Of a stretch of 64,000 nucleotides of DNA, positions 10,048-22,576 are shown piece after piece. The DNA is taken from positions 36,458,001-36,522,000 of the forward strand of contig OX485804.1 in NCBI GenBank assembly GCA_950295325.1, written 5' to 3'. The notes below the pieces were generated by a model. It had not been told where the DNA came from. It did not search any database and saw nothing but the letters and a program-made list of their open reading frames with translations. Numbering within the stretch: position 1 is the first letter of the stretch; each line of letters starts with the position of its first letter. This DNA comes from Polytrichum commune. Taxonomy: Eukaryota > Streptophyta > Polytrichopsida > Polytrichales > Polytrichaceae. Made by a program: the position numbers and the translations under genes.

Positions 10048-12936
10048 TTAGATGGCAGAGAAGTACTCCTTGCTGAGCTTGGAGTCGGGCTTCATTGTCT
10101 TTTCCCCAGGTTTCCATCCAGCAGGGCAGACTTCGTCAGGGTTCTCTTGCACATATTGCACAGCCTGACACAAGGAGAAATCACAATCAGATTCACCCGA
10201 GAGTAGTGCTTCATAACCAATTTCATGGTGTTGAGAAACTAAGATTCAAGAACATATACTACATTACAGTTCACAAACTCCAGAGACCAAAATTGCCCAA
10301 ATTACTTCGTACATCCATCAGAACACACACAAAGGATCCTACAGAAAAACTCTGAGCGGCATATTAGGTTTTGGATAACCAAAGAAAGTTGTTAGGCACT
10401 TTAAATACTTCCACGAGAGTTGTGAGGTCGAGCTCTCTAACTCACCTGCAGCGTTCGGAGGGTCTCCTCAACACTTCGTCCAATGCCAAGGTTGTTAATG
10501 GTGGCATGTTGGATGATGCCTTGCTTATCAATGATGAACAATCCTCTCAAGGCAATTCCCTGCATATCAAGAACCAAAACCATGTGTATAAGAACTTGAA
10601 CAGAGACTTGAAATCAGAAGGAAATGTATTGTATGAGCTAAGCATCTCAAGATGACTGCATCCAAGGACACTACAACCATGATAAAGGAGTTAGCATAAC
10701 AAGTCCTCCTAGGCGTTTCAGACATTGTACAGCATAATACCTGGTCAGGAATCAAAACTTGGAAGGCCTTAGAGATCTTCTTGGTGATGTCCGAGACAAT
10801 AGGGTATCTCAGGTCACCAAGCCCTCCTGACTTCCTGTCAGTCTGAATCCAGGCAAGATGGGAGAACTGCACAAACAAGAACAGACCACACATCAGAGCC
10901 CCACTACTAAACCTGGATGGAAGGATCAATGTCAGAAACATTTCCAAGACATGTGCTACACCATGCTGACCATGACCAGCAAGGAGAACACATCCACACA
11001 CATATACAAACACACCGGTCAACATGTAAATATCCGATTCCCCACAAAATAGAGACTCTCCAAACTGTTCAGAGAATGCAAGGAACACATACACACAGTA
11101 ACATGACATCCTGCAATTGCACCAACACCAGCACAAGGGAGCAGAAAACTCCAGTAAAATCTTACCACACTGTCAGTAGATACACCAATAACTTCAGTGT
11201 TCAGCTTCTCAAACTCACTATACTTGTCACTGAAAGCGGTAATCTCTGCAGATACAGCCAGACCATTTCAGGGGCTCGAACAAGCTCAGATATCCAATGC
11301 CAGAAATCCCGGGCCTGCTCAAGACTATACTCCTCACAAGGCAAAATGCAGGTACATTGCACTTCCTGATGTACCAAGAAATGTGACCTGAACAGAAAAA
11401 TTACCTCCCTAGAATCTACACGTGCACTATAAACAGTTAGTGAACAATACCTGTTGGGCATACGAATGTGAAGTCCAATGGGTAGAAGAACAAGACCACG
11501 TACTTGTTACCAATGTACTCTGATAGTTTGATCTGCAAGGTCGAGTTACAAAACTAGGTCAATGCCATACTCCGGTGACACCAAGATTAGATAATACAGA
11601 GCACTGTATCTCATTGACTGAACCCTCCAACCCTCCCGTCCACATTTACACATTCACCTCCCCGTGAAGAAATTCCCAATGCTTGTAGGTTGTTCTGTAA
11701 AATGTAATGTCGTGCACAACAGGGATGGAGGTCCTGAATTCAGAAAACTCCTACCTTTATAAACTCTTGGTCGAACACAGCCTCTGCTTCGAAGTCAGGA
11801 GCAACGTTGCCGATCAGGGGCTCGTAGTTGTCTGCTGACTGCATCATTTCAGTATGTCCACAGTCAAGAGTACTGGTTTATGCAAGCTCATAGCAACCCA
11901 CCCAACGAAGACACAAAGAAAAATCAACATACAGTATTCAGTCTCTACGGCAAGCTACAGGACTACAAACATAAAAGCGTACCATAAAAAATCAGACCCT
12001 CCGGCTCTACATTCCCCATCCATAACCCCTCAACAAAGTAGCTAATTCCAAAAGGAATTCTGTGAGTTACCGCCTAGAGGGCAGTAACTTACAATTCATA
12101 CCATTCTAGAGATCCATAACCTCTCAATTCTTCGGAGGTTGCATTATCATTATCCAAGGCTTCCAAATTATGACAAATTTCACATTCTCATGCTTGAGAA
12201 CTCTAGAACCGATTACTAGTGCACTCCTAGATATATCGTCAATGCACAACACTGTCCAGTATCATAAATACGAATAATCATCTCGCCAGTAGCAAGCCTC
12301 GTGTAATATTACAATGAATTCGCAACAAAATGACAATTAAAAGAGCCGCCACAAATGCCATTCTAATCAACAGAACATAAGCCATCACGCATTCTTGCAA
12401 ATGCGCCCTAACAAGGACGCACAAAAACCCAATATACATCTCATCCACCTGGACCTGTCCCCAACCACAGTAATTGACTCCACAGCCATATAAGACACTC
12501 ACCACCACCAAGTCCAAAATCCAAATCTCAAAACTTAAACCCAACCCACAAACCCTACCATCAAGAAACGCATGCACGCACACCCCCATTGCCCGTTGTG
12601 CACCTCCATTAGCACATTCCCAGGTTCATGCATGCACGCTGCCACATCAAATCACATCACATCACATCACATCACTCCACTCACCGCAGAAACAACCGCG
12701 GTCCTCTTGGAGGCGGTCTTGACTCCAGCTGCCCTAGCTCCGGCGACGGCCACATTCTTGCTGGCGAGGCGCGCTGCGAAGCCCTGGCCGAGGCCTGCGA
12801 AAGAGCGGGGCACGGCGAGCGAGGTGGTGGCGGTGGTGGAGGCGGCGGCTGACGAAGGAGTGGCGGAGGCAGGGGACACCAGCCTGGCCGTGGCCGCGGT
12901 TGAAGCAGCAGCAACGCACGCCATTGCCATCGCCAT
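10048..12936 (-). CDS. chloroplast 2-Cys peroxiredoxin (BAS1 type)
   Basis: This gene encodes a thiol peroxidase of the plastid stroma that reduces H2O2 and alkyl hydroperoxides. In this family it is recycled by NTRC or thioredoxins. Coding exons on the minus strand are 12936-12685, 11838-11755, 11532-11451, 11245-11166, 10866-10741, 10559-10446 and 10164-10048. Phases close and give 284 aa. Residues 1 to about 84 are Ala/Ser/Thr-rich with few acidic residues, as in a transit peptide. The mature part starts near [10 protein letters not shown]. The peroxidatic Cys is in FTFVCPTE (about residue 137) and the resolving Cys in EVCPAGW (about 259). Both the GGLG motif (180-183) and the C-terminal YF (280-281) are present, as in hyperoxidation-sensitive enzymes. 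The chosen ATG at 12936 is the first in frame; the frame stays open upstream only from a GTG. Exon 1 and its upstream sequence are G+C-rich. The gene stands alone. Confidence 0.96.
12651..12675. repeat. (ATCAC)5 in peroxiredoxin intron 1
   Basis: Five uninterrupted ATCAC units lie a few bases inside intron 1, next to the exon 1 donor at 12683-12684. Confidence 0.85.
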
Positions 12937-13202
12937 CGCCAGGGGAAGCAATGCGAGCTCAGAGGGAGAAGAAAGATTTGAGGAAGACGAAGAGGACGAT
13001 GCTATGTGATAAGGCTCATCGAGCAGGGAGCGGGCGGGCGCCCCGAGGACGGGTGATGCCCGTCCGAGGAAGCGGATGTGCGCACGTGGCACCCGGCCCG
13101 CTCTCCTATCCGCAGGTGCAAGGCCTAGCTTGAACTCCTTGGCCACGTCATGCCTCCGTCGGCCATGTCATCTCCCGTTTTCGATTACAGGCCCACTTTA
13201 TA
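12937..13202 (-). promoter_or_regulatory. leader/promoter of the peroxiredoxin gene
   Basis: This is a G+C-rich block upstream of the start codon. On the minus strand there is a TATAAAG box at 13202-13196. Two ACGT-core bZIP-type sites are present: CACGTGGC at 13083-13090 (read on plus, G-box/ABRE type) and TGACGTGGC at 13150-13142 (minus). A hairpin with a perfect GGACGGG/CCCGTCC stem lies at 13047-13065. If the TATA box is real, the ACGT sites and the hairpin would be in a ~230-nt leader. If not, they belong to the promoter. G-box elements fit the light and ABA control common for plastid antioxidant genes, but this is inference. Confidence 0.4.
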
Positions 13203-13263
13203 CTGCGGCCGGATGAGGGCCGGCCTGAACTTTAAGAACTTCTACCAATAAGGGTCGGTTTCC

Positions 13264-15003
13264 ACCATGGACCATGAAGTCGGACCATGGAAGATGGCTT
13301 CTTTTCAATGGTCCAACTTGATGGTCCAACTTGATGGTCCAACTTTCATGTTCCGATTTTTTGAAAATCGATTTACAAAGTCTTTGGGCCCCTCACGAGA
13401 TGTAAATCGAATGTGGACCAAAAAGAATGATCATGCACCAAAAAGTGAATGTGCTGATTTTTTTAATATATGTTCAAAAAGGGTAGTTTTTGAGGGGGGG
13501 GAAAAAAAAAAGTTTGACCATTCTCTTGTCTTCTCTTGGCTTTACTTCTTGCTTTTGTATGTTTTCACCTTGAATCCCAACAAGCATGGTTGCAATGAAG
13601 GAGAGAAAGAGGAGAGTTATTTTGCTCGTAGGATTATACATGTGTTTTGTACATGCTTGTGAACATTCAAACGTTGCTTTTGTGGACATTTAAAGATTTC
13701 AAACCCATGTCATGTCACATGGTCGAGTGTGTTTTGATCACTATCCAAAGATATTTTTGGGCATAATCTATTAAAGTCCTAGTGTTTCCAAGTGCAACCA
13801 ATTACATGTTGACATCTTTCGAGGTTATTTAAAATTAATCTAAGGTATATTTAAAAGATTCATGTAAAATGATCAATAACGAAGCTAATGTCTTGAACCT
13901 CAACTGGTTATTTCTCAATCTCAACCGGTTCATCTATAAGCAGTGGTCGGTTCTCCCTGCTTAGGGTTCTGGTGAATGAATTTTCCCATGCATTGTACAA
14001 CGGTCACGTGTACTCGAATTCTAGAGTTTATATGTGTTGGATTTGTTGGATAACTAGATTTGGTGTATTTTTTGAGAATTTCATAATTGTAATAGAGATG
14101 TGAATAATTTGACATCATGATCCTTCTCATATAGTATTGTTGTAACTAAATTCATTATGTTATATCTAAAGATTTGTAAGTAGAGTGGTTATGTTTCAAG
14201 ATGCATTATTGCACTACTGAGAAGCAGGTGTTCGAGAAGAAGTCTATGGGCGATGAAAGTGGCTTCTGATGAGGCCACGTTGCATGTGCTTTCTCGACCG
14301 TCGGATTTGACCGATGTAACCCTCTTCCCCTGATCTTCTCCGTTCCTTCCACCACTCATCCACTGCTTTGTGCTACAGCCAACAAACGGGGACTCATATC
14401 TTTGGGCGAACACGTGTTGTTTTAGCTTGTGCTTTTAATCAATCTCATGGGCATTGGTTGTTGATTGATGCATTAAGTACTACAATCATAATGATATGAT
14501 GATTATGGAAACACCTTTTATGAAAATATTGTCCCATATTGTTTGGTGAAACAAGTGGAAGCCGGTTCAAACGGTAGGGCAAGGAGAAAATGGTATGTCT
14601 ATGGGCTATGATATGATCAAGGCACATAGAGAGTGAACCTGCTTCTCGAGATTCATTACAACACACAAATGTTGAAAAGTGTGTTTTGTGAGCTTTACTT
14701 AGCGGGAAGAGTTGCATATAGAGTCCCCAAAAAGAATTCATTCAAAATTTACTGTAACATCATTTCTCTACCATGGGCCCTTGCCTTTTTCTACCAAACC
14801 ACCTCTTTTGCCTCTCTCATCAGAATAGCCGTTGGACCATGTCAATGGATTATGTAGGCCTTAAAATCTGCCTTTTATGGACCTCAACCTCCATGGTCAC
14901 TTTGACATTTTTCCCTTGGTGTAAACCGAAGTGGTCCCGGGACGAGTTCAACAACCAATCAATGCTCTTACAACGCCCTGGAACGACTTCATGGTCCATG
15001 GTA
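13264..15003. mobile_element. 1.74-kb interval with 19-bp perfect inverted ends
   Basis: ACCATGGACCATGAAGTCG occurs at 13264-13282 and as an exact reverse complement at 14985-15003. A 13-bp unit ATGGTCCAACTTG is repeated about three times at 13308-13346, just inside the left end. An F1 copy (13751-13956) lies inside. No transposase frame was recognised and no target-site duplication is obvious. It is a candidate decayed DNA transposon. A chance or locally duplicated motif is possible. Confidence 0.4.
13751..13956 (-). repeat. F1 dispersed repeat, copy 3
   Basis: It is colinear with the reverse complement of 62659-62870: TTTTTGGGCATAAT, TAGTGTTTCCAAGTGCAACC, ACATGTTGACATC, CTCAACTGGTTATTTCTCAA and CAACCGGTTCAT. 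Confidence 0.7.
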
Positions 15004-15542
15004 TAAAAACCCCTAAGATCGCTTAATTTCATTAAATTTGGTTTGAAGGCTTTATACTAGGGTTAGGTCTGAAACATTTACTCATTCTAAGGTGGCGTCC
15101 TAGGTGGCAAAACTTTGGCATCAAATCTTCAAGCTAGCTTTAAAAATTCGGGACCAAGTTTTCTTTGACCCAAACTCTCAACATGGGTGGGATGGGGCTC
15201 ATCCGTTGGATATTGAACATCTTTACTGTCAATTCATGAAAGGTTAATTCTATTCACTAAACTTTCCCCTCAATAACATCAAGGCTTGAAATCAGGCCTC
15301 GCCACTCTACATGTGACAAGGTTGGGCCCAGAAGAAGAAAAATTTGATAAAGGTGGGTTGGATCGAGGGCTTAATGCTAAGCTTAGATTAGTTAGCACAT
15401 TGAGCATGCAATCCAACCCTTTTTAATCAATGCCATTGAGGTGTATGTTCTTGGAGCCATGCAAATATAAATGTCCGATTTAGATAAATAACCAAAGTAG
15501 ACACATATGTCTTATCAACCCTAAAAGGATTAGGAGTGTGTG
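15004..15542. other. no gene recognised
   Basis: Intergenic sequence. No family and no repeat match was noticed. Confidence 0.35.
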
Positions 15543-15905
15543 TTATACCAATGTTTCAATTATACATTTGAATGCATGGTATCAATAATCAACATCAACA
15601 ATGGTTTCAAAAAACCTACCGGTGGGTGTCAAAATTATAATACCGGTCAACAATTGATATGTGGTGAATATCAAAATTGCAACACTAGTGAAAGATTTCC
15701 TTTTGGTGAGTATCCCAAAGTGAGAGAATCTGTGCATATCAAATGCATTGTTTGCATGAAATTCTAAAGCATAGTAATATCAGCATGATTATACCTAGCT
15801 ACAAAGATTCTTGCATGGTATATAGACCCAGATGGTATCAAGTAACTATATATCTTTGGAAAATGTTGGTATCAAAAACATACAATACAAGTCCAACAAT
15901 TGTTT
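15543..15905 (+). repeat. F5 GGTATCAA-rich dispersed repeat, copy 1
   Basis: This ~350-bp family is rich in GGTATCAA and GTATCAAA words. Its copies are here, at 27741-28012 (inside an intron of the PSI-like gene) and at 61128-61502. Ordered shared features are ACCAATGTT near the left end, GGTATCAATA, GAGAGAATCT, a TCTTGCATGGTATAT-type block and ATCAAAAAC. Confidence 0.65.
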
Positions 15906-18900
15906 CGCATTGTCCAACAAGACAATATGGAACATGTATTTCTTTATACAAACCCCCAACAAGTATTGAAATACCATCATATAAATTTTATGACATCAGG
16001 TGTATATTTACCACAACATATCAAAAAGAGGAAGAGATTACAAAGTTGTATGTAATAATGATTATATATATGAGGTGTGTATTGGGGTCTAGGGCCTTTT
16101 AACAAGCTCAAATCTTTCAATTATATATATTTTACAAAAATAGACATTGTACTAAATTTTGAAACCTCATGTACATTATGTGAACGTGAATGCATTACAT
16201 AAACGGAGTACTTTGAGATAGGATCCCTTTGGAAGACACTCGCTTACTTATATTAGTAAGTACTCTAAAACCCTTGCCTACCTTCAACCTTTATTATCCC
16301 CAAGGTTTTGTGTGTTTTCAAGATTAGGTTAAGGTGAGATTTGTAAGCATGCTCCATGACATATCCATGAACGACACAAAGTCGAAGAACGCATCTGTAC
16401 AGTTGGAACCTTCTCTTTAAGGTCATGAGCTTCGTGTAAGCATTTTCAAGCATAATACTTAGGAAAATTTTCATAAAATGAAGATGATATTAGTTAGCTT
16501 ACATGTTTTGTAGATGTGTGCATCTTATGAAGACTTATGATACGGTTTTGAAGGCATAACAAAATATGATCGTATGTATAGAGTGTGACCAACATTTCTT
16601 AATGAAATTGAAAACTTGTCATTCGGTTTATCAAAGATGATGTTTTGTTTCCAAATTAAAATGTCATGCATGTAAAATCACAATGATGATACACATACCA
16701 AATTTGAAACGAAAGGGATGCAATTTGCATTTATTCGAATTAATTGAGGTTCAATGCTTTGATTTTTTTGTTTAGATAATTTTGATTTGTGTTATATTTT
16801 GTTGTTTTGGATGAATGAAGAAAAACATTCCCAACAACTCTTTGTTAAAGATAAACATCGTTTGAAGATTGAAAGTCATTGGGTTTCATGAACATAGTGA
16901 TTCCATTGGGAAAATTCCTTTCATTAGTTGGGAGGTTGGCCATGACCTCAATGGAGAACCAAAATAGATATGGTAAACCCATATTCACTTTTCAAAACAT
17001 CATCACACAACAAATATTGCACACTTTGGAAAGTGTTTTTTCTCCAAAAAAGCCCATTCAACTATATGCTTTAAGGGGTTATACCCTCAAGCTCCATACC
17101 ACAATGTGGTCTCTGATAACATTAGGGGTTCATGGTTAAGGGTGTAAGCATGTGTACATGTAATGGTGCACTAGAGACCCTTAACTTAACCCCTTCTTGC
17201 CCAAGCCTAATTCCGTATGGGAAACTATATTTTGCACCCACATTTTCACCACTTGTTTTTTTTTTCCAACTATGGGTTCAATAACATGCAAGGCATATAA
17301 TTAACTTACTAATTAAAAATATTTGTTCTTAATTATATATTAACATCAAACAATCATAGAAGATGAACATAAAATTATCTTATGTCAAATTTGGAAGAAT
17401 AATCCAAAATTGTTAAATCACAAACTATAAAGCAAGTGTAGACCAATGATATATTAAAGTATAATTCAACTACGATATGTAATGTGAAAATTATGTGAAG
17501 AAACACGTCATGGAGCATGGATGAATTTTTACACGTATAGAACTTGCAAATCCAATAAAAAGCTTGACTGAAGTTTTATGAATTTGTAAGACAACTAGAG
17601 AAAGTTGGATGAACTTTGCCTCCTTCTAGAGGTGAACAATTTGAACATGCATGGACGGGATGGCATGCATTCATCTTCTCCAATGTCTCCAACTGTGAGA
17701 ATAAGTATCATGCTCACCCATATAACAATTTTGTGATTGGGAAGACCATAGTCATTAGGGTAAACCGGAAATCGATGATATGATATCATCCAACTCTCCA
17801 CTTTGATGAATTTAAAGCAGAGATCCTATGTGATGTAGGTTAAGGCCTCAAGTTTATGCCACCCACTTGTTTGCACATACATTGGGTGATCATGTGAGCA
17901 CTTTTAGCATTGTCCACAGCATGTGCAAATGGGTTAATACACTCATACCTCACCCACAATCGCCTCATCCCTAATTGTAATGCTTCTTGTCACTTGCTTC
18001 CATAGGCTAATGCTATTTACTTTTTTTAAGTTGTTGGGTCCTCCCAACTCAATGACCCCCAATTTGAACACAAGGAATATGTTTTACATCATTTCTACAT
18101 TTACAAATGCTTCGGGAGTAGACCCCCTTTAACAACAACCCTAAATACTTAGAAGCTAATTCTATCAAGGTGCCATGTCACTAGAAACATTACTACATGT
18201 AGTTAATAATAATCCACAAAATCTACATGCACTCCCTCCAACCCTTCTTCCATCTCTTTCTCATCCTTTGTAAAGGTGCACTTCCACATATCAAATGTTG
18301 CCACAAATAAAATAGCCTTATGTTGGCAACATTTTGATCGGTATATGCAAACATTTTGTTAACAGAGCACTACCATGTAGAAGGAGGGACGGAGGGAGGG
18401 GGAGGACTACAAACATATGAGAGAGTGTACTTGCATTGTTAAAACATATGCAAGTTGGAATGCAATTGTCATCCTATGTTCGGGGAAAGCCAATGGCTAG
18501 TTCATTATCATCCGATGGATTTCCCCTCATGGCCGGTCCAAATTTCCAACCATTGGATGGCAATCCGACTGTAATTTCAATCCTCCGGCAATTAGCCGAT
18601 GGACCAGAAAATGTCTCGGAAATGTAGCTAATTCTTCTTGTGAGTTACTGGATTTCAGCCGGAAGCATCCAGAGCGCTATTTGTCTGGGGCATCTGATGA
18701 TGCACTTGAGGAAGTACCCTAAACCTTAAACTTTTTGAATTATGCAACCTTTCCATGACCAAATCCAATTGCTTCTATGAAGAACTGGGGGACCCTTGGC
18801 CTTCAAGCGGTGAAGGCATTGCTAGGTTCAATTCATGCTAAGGATATTAACTCTTCAAATTTAAAGTTTTGAACATGCCTTTCTTTTCACTTATTCAATA

Positions 18901-20259
18901 TTTTGTACTAAGAAATAATTTCTAATAACTTTTCATACATTTTTTAAACAATTAGTGCCGATATGAATTCCATTTAATCGGATATTGGCCAATGAAAATA
19001 TGAAAATATAGGCAATTGGCCGATTGATTTAAAAAAAGACCGGCTGTTGCCGATGTAAATTGGAAAAATTCCGACCCTTCGTAGCAACTACCGGCAATTA
19101 GCCACTAAGGCTTCAAAAACTTCCCGAACTCTGTTGTCATCATGTCGACTCATTTTCAGTGTTGCATGATTGGGTTTATTGAACTCTATATCTTGAGATT
19201 CTTAGATAAATGAATATAAATCTCAAGAATATAAATATTTTGGGCAAGGTTTGAATAATAAGAGTGTGCCAATAACATTAAAATTATAGTGTAGCATACA
19301 ACAATTTAGAAATCACACCACAAATGGCTTAAATTTATCATTCCAAAATGCTCGAGAAATTAATTACATTTAGATGTTATGATACTTAATATTATAGTTT
19401 AATGCACAACACAATCAACAATTTAGTATACTAAGGTGGGAGAGAGTGCGTGTGTGTGAGAGAGAGAAGGAGAAAGAAGTGCTGCTTTTTAAGCACACGT
19501 GCTTTAGATTCAATTGTTTCAAGTAAACACTTCAAGTAACATCCATCACATGTAATCTTCCAATGGACTTCGGAATTTTGAGAAAATATATTGAAGTATT
19601 TATAATTGTTTGTTAGCATCATATGCCGCATCAATGTTTCCAATGGCCTCTTCAATTTGAGATTTCTTTTAGAGTATGGCAAATGGTAATATTGAACTTG
19701 AAAATGTAAGGCCTTGCAAACTTGCACCTAATAAGGATGATTTACACTAGGATCCAAGATTTAAAAATTTAAAATTTTTAAATTAAATGCATAGAAAGTT
19801 CTGTATGCAAGACAACCACTACAAGTGCATTCCTTCAAAGGTTGGAACGGAGGCTTCCTCCTACACAAATGCAGGTTTTTTTTGTCTCCACATTTCCTTT
19901 CGTTTCTCCATGCCTCACAATAACTATGTCATGTCTCGTTCCCTCTGCAACACTCATCACTTCACTCTCCCCTCCAATCCCTACCTTGATCTTATACGAT
20001 CCTTGTGCTTCCCTTTTGCAAATCTTTTGGGGGGGGGGGGGTGAGAGTAGGAACCACCATACTTGCATTGACGGGGAGGATAGAAGGAAGGTTTCCTCTC
20101 GCATTGTTTAGTTACACGCATGTAACGTATGCCTTATCAACTCCCTCACCCTTGCCACATTCATCACTTCCTTCTTCTTCTTCACACGATCGTTTATCAG
20201 TGGTGAAAGTCATAAGACACGTGATTGTTATTCACACATGTATTTGAATGGTGTGTGGG
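15906..20259. other. gene-poor stretch, no gene recognised
   Basis: About 4.3 kb of A+T-leaning DNA with short frames only. GGCAATTAGCC and GGCAATTGGCC words cluster at 18590-19100, which may mark an old element. A degenerate GT/GA microsatellite is at 19440-19480 and a 13-base G run at 20029-20041. No coding similarity was recognised. Confidence 0.4.
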
Positions 20260-20267
20260 TATATAAA
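20260..20267 (+). promoter_or_regulatory. possible TATA box upstream of the PSI-like gene
   Basis: TATATAAA lies about 370 bp before a G+C-rich, CT-rich block that looks like a leader. A plant core promoter could also lie closer to that block, so this assignment is weak. Confidence 0.2.
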
Positions 20268-20599
20268 CATCCACCATTAAAACGCTATAGTTAAGAGGGA
20301 CTACCCTACATGTTCAAATATTTACTACATACAATAGTCAACACAATAGAGAAGAGTGGGGGGGCTATGTATTCATTCCGTAACTAAACATGAAGAGATC
20401 CAATTTTCAATCCACTCACAAACTCACGTTGTGCAGCATCACAAGTTTCAAAGCATAGGTCCAATCAAAACATGATGCCCAAAATTGCCAACCGAATAAC
20501 ACACGCCTAACCACTACATATGTAAGGGGAGCGTCACACGTGCATCTACCAAATCCTAGATACTTTCCTAGAAGTCGCGGAACCTAGTGATGGGTACAT

Positions 20600-22576
20600 T
20601 TCTTCTCCTTGTTGCGGGCCCGCCACTGGGGGAAGTTGACCCGGAGGCTAGAGCGGAGGCTTCCTCTCGCCTCCCTCCTTCCCTCTCTCCGCGCTTCGCT
20701 TCGCTTCTCTTGTGTCTGTGTCTCACAACGACCAAATCCCTCGCTCTTTTCTAGCATTCATCATCCCCTTCCTTCCCGCGCGTCTGCTCTGCTCTGCGAT
20801 CACCATCGCCCCCGCCACCACCTCACGCGCAACCAAATCGCAGGAGCTAGACGAACCGTCTTGCTCGTCCGAGGAGGAGGAGGAGGACGACGACGACGAC
20901 ATCAACTTCAGACGCCGTGGAGAGGAGGGGAGAGGACGCACAGGACTGACTCGCAGGAGCTGGAGGTGGAGAACGCCCTAAGTTAGGTGGAGGGTGTAGC
21001 GTAGGGCGTGGAGAATAGTAGCAGCAGAGCAGAGGAGAGGAGCTGCCAGGGAATGCACAGAGGACCGTCGTGGCGATTGTCAGGTAATAAATAACAAGGA
21101 AGGCAGGGCGCCCGGGGCATGGGGACCGGGATGAGGGTGAAGAAGAGGTAGGTTGTTTTGTTGTGGACGCCAAATCAAAAGCGTCGTGGGTTTTTTTTTT
21201 TCGGTTTTTGTTTTTTTCTTTTCTCCCCTGACACGGGGAGGGGGCAGCTAAGTAGCTTGCTTGGGAATTGTAGTACCACGGGGAGGTGGATTCTGGGTGG
21301 CGGAGATTGCAAGGAATGGGCGGTGTCCCGGGGGAATGTAGATCTCTATATATTTGGATCTGCGTAAGGGGAGGGAAGGGGAAGGGTGCGTCCGATGCCT
21401 GGTGGGGAACTCAGAGGAGCAGCAGAATGTTTGTCGGTAGCTAGAGCATGGCATAGCATAGGACTGTTAAAGGGAAATTGGGTGGTGGTAGAGAAGGGGG
21501 GCTGTGGGGTTGAGCTAATTCCCGAAGTGGTTATGTGTCATACCAACAGGTTCCGAGTTCCATGTGCACATTAGAGGGTTTGTGATGCTTGGAAAGCGCC
21601 AAGGGGTTAGATTAGCTAGTGCGGATGAATTTTGGGAATCGATGGTTGGTTGTTTATGTGATGGCTTCATCAGGGTGTTGGAAAACTCGGAAATTAGATG
21701 AGTCTGTCGGTAATTTAAAATCTAATGTGGTGCGGGGAGCGGTTGTTGACCTTGGGAAATTGAGGGGATTGGATTGGATGAATGTCGTCTTGGGGCATCT
21801 GTTAGATTGACAGATTCAATTCTGATTTTCCACGGAGGATTTCTCTAACTTTGATCAATGTGAAGCCGTTGTTTCTGACCTGGCCATGCCTGGTTCTTTT
21901 CCTTCTTTATGTGCAGAAATGTGTGGTGAAACCAAAACTGGGTCATTCATACAGGACTATGATAGATCAGAGGGCCATATCTAGTTTGGTGTTGGCGTTG
22001 GCGCTATCATTGGGATCCACATGATTGGGAAGAAATCATCTAAAGTATGCCTTGGGCACTCAATATTCCACAGAATGTGCGACGAAGCCAATTGGGTCCT
22101 TCAATTCAATGCTTTAAAGGAGCACAGGGGGATCATACATTTTGAGCTAGAGTATTAAGCACCAGACGGCCAAGAATGAAGGTGTTTCATGACAGTATTG
22201 ATCAACAAGTGAATGCATATTGTGGAATTTCCTCATTATTCTGGTTGGGTAGCAACGGGTTAGGTACTGTACACAAGTGCTTGTAGGTATGTGATCCAGT
22301 TCTACCTAATCAGCAGACACACAGTCTCTGCCAGCAGAAGCATGTGGAGGTGGAGTGCAAAAGGAGGGGTTTGCAATTGTGGATGCAATTCCTTCATACA
22401 CTTTTGGGACTCTGTTTCAGTGACTTAAAAAAATAAAGTTTTTCAGAAATTTTCCTCCTCGGTTTCATATAAACGGGGTTGTAGGGACTGTGAACGGCGG
22501 AGATGCCGTTACTTTCGACGAGTTACAGGGAGAATCACCATCAAGCTCCTTGTGCTTGTTTCTGAAACCAAAGACT
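20600..22576 (+). promoter_or_regulatory. promoter / probably spliced 5' leader of the PSI-like gene
   Basis: From about 20600 the composition turns G+C-rich, with a CT-rich patch (20660-20730) typical of plant transcription starts. A plausible leader exon ends at 21083 (CAG before GTAATA). The following ~1.4 kb is T/G-rich and intron-like, with candidate acceptors such as the CAG at 21916. The start codon lies in the next exon. Frames across 20609-20986 are open but biased and do not resemble a protein. Confidence 0.4.

Noticed and set aside
12937-13146. 70-residue N-terminal extension of the peroxiredoxin
   Set aside because: The frame is open but starts at GTG. The first ATG at 12936 gives a normal transit peptide.
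17095-17140. Retrotransposon primer-binding site (minus strand TTATCAGAGACC resembles TGGTATCAGAGC)
   Set aside because: There are several mismatches, no flanking LTR was found and no polyprotein was recognised.
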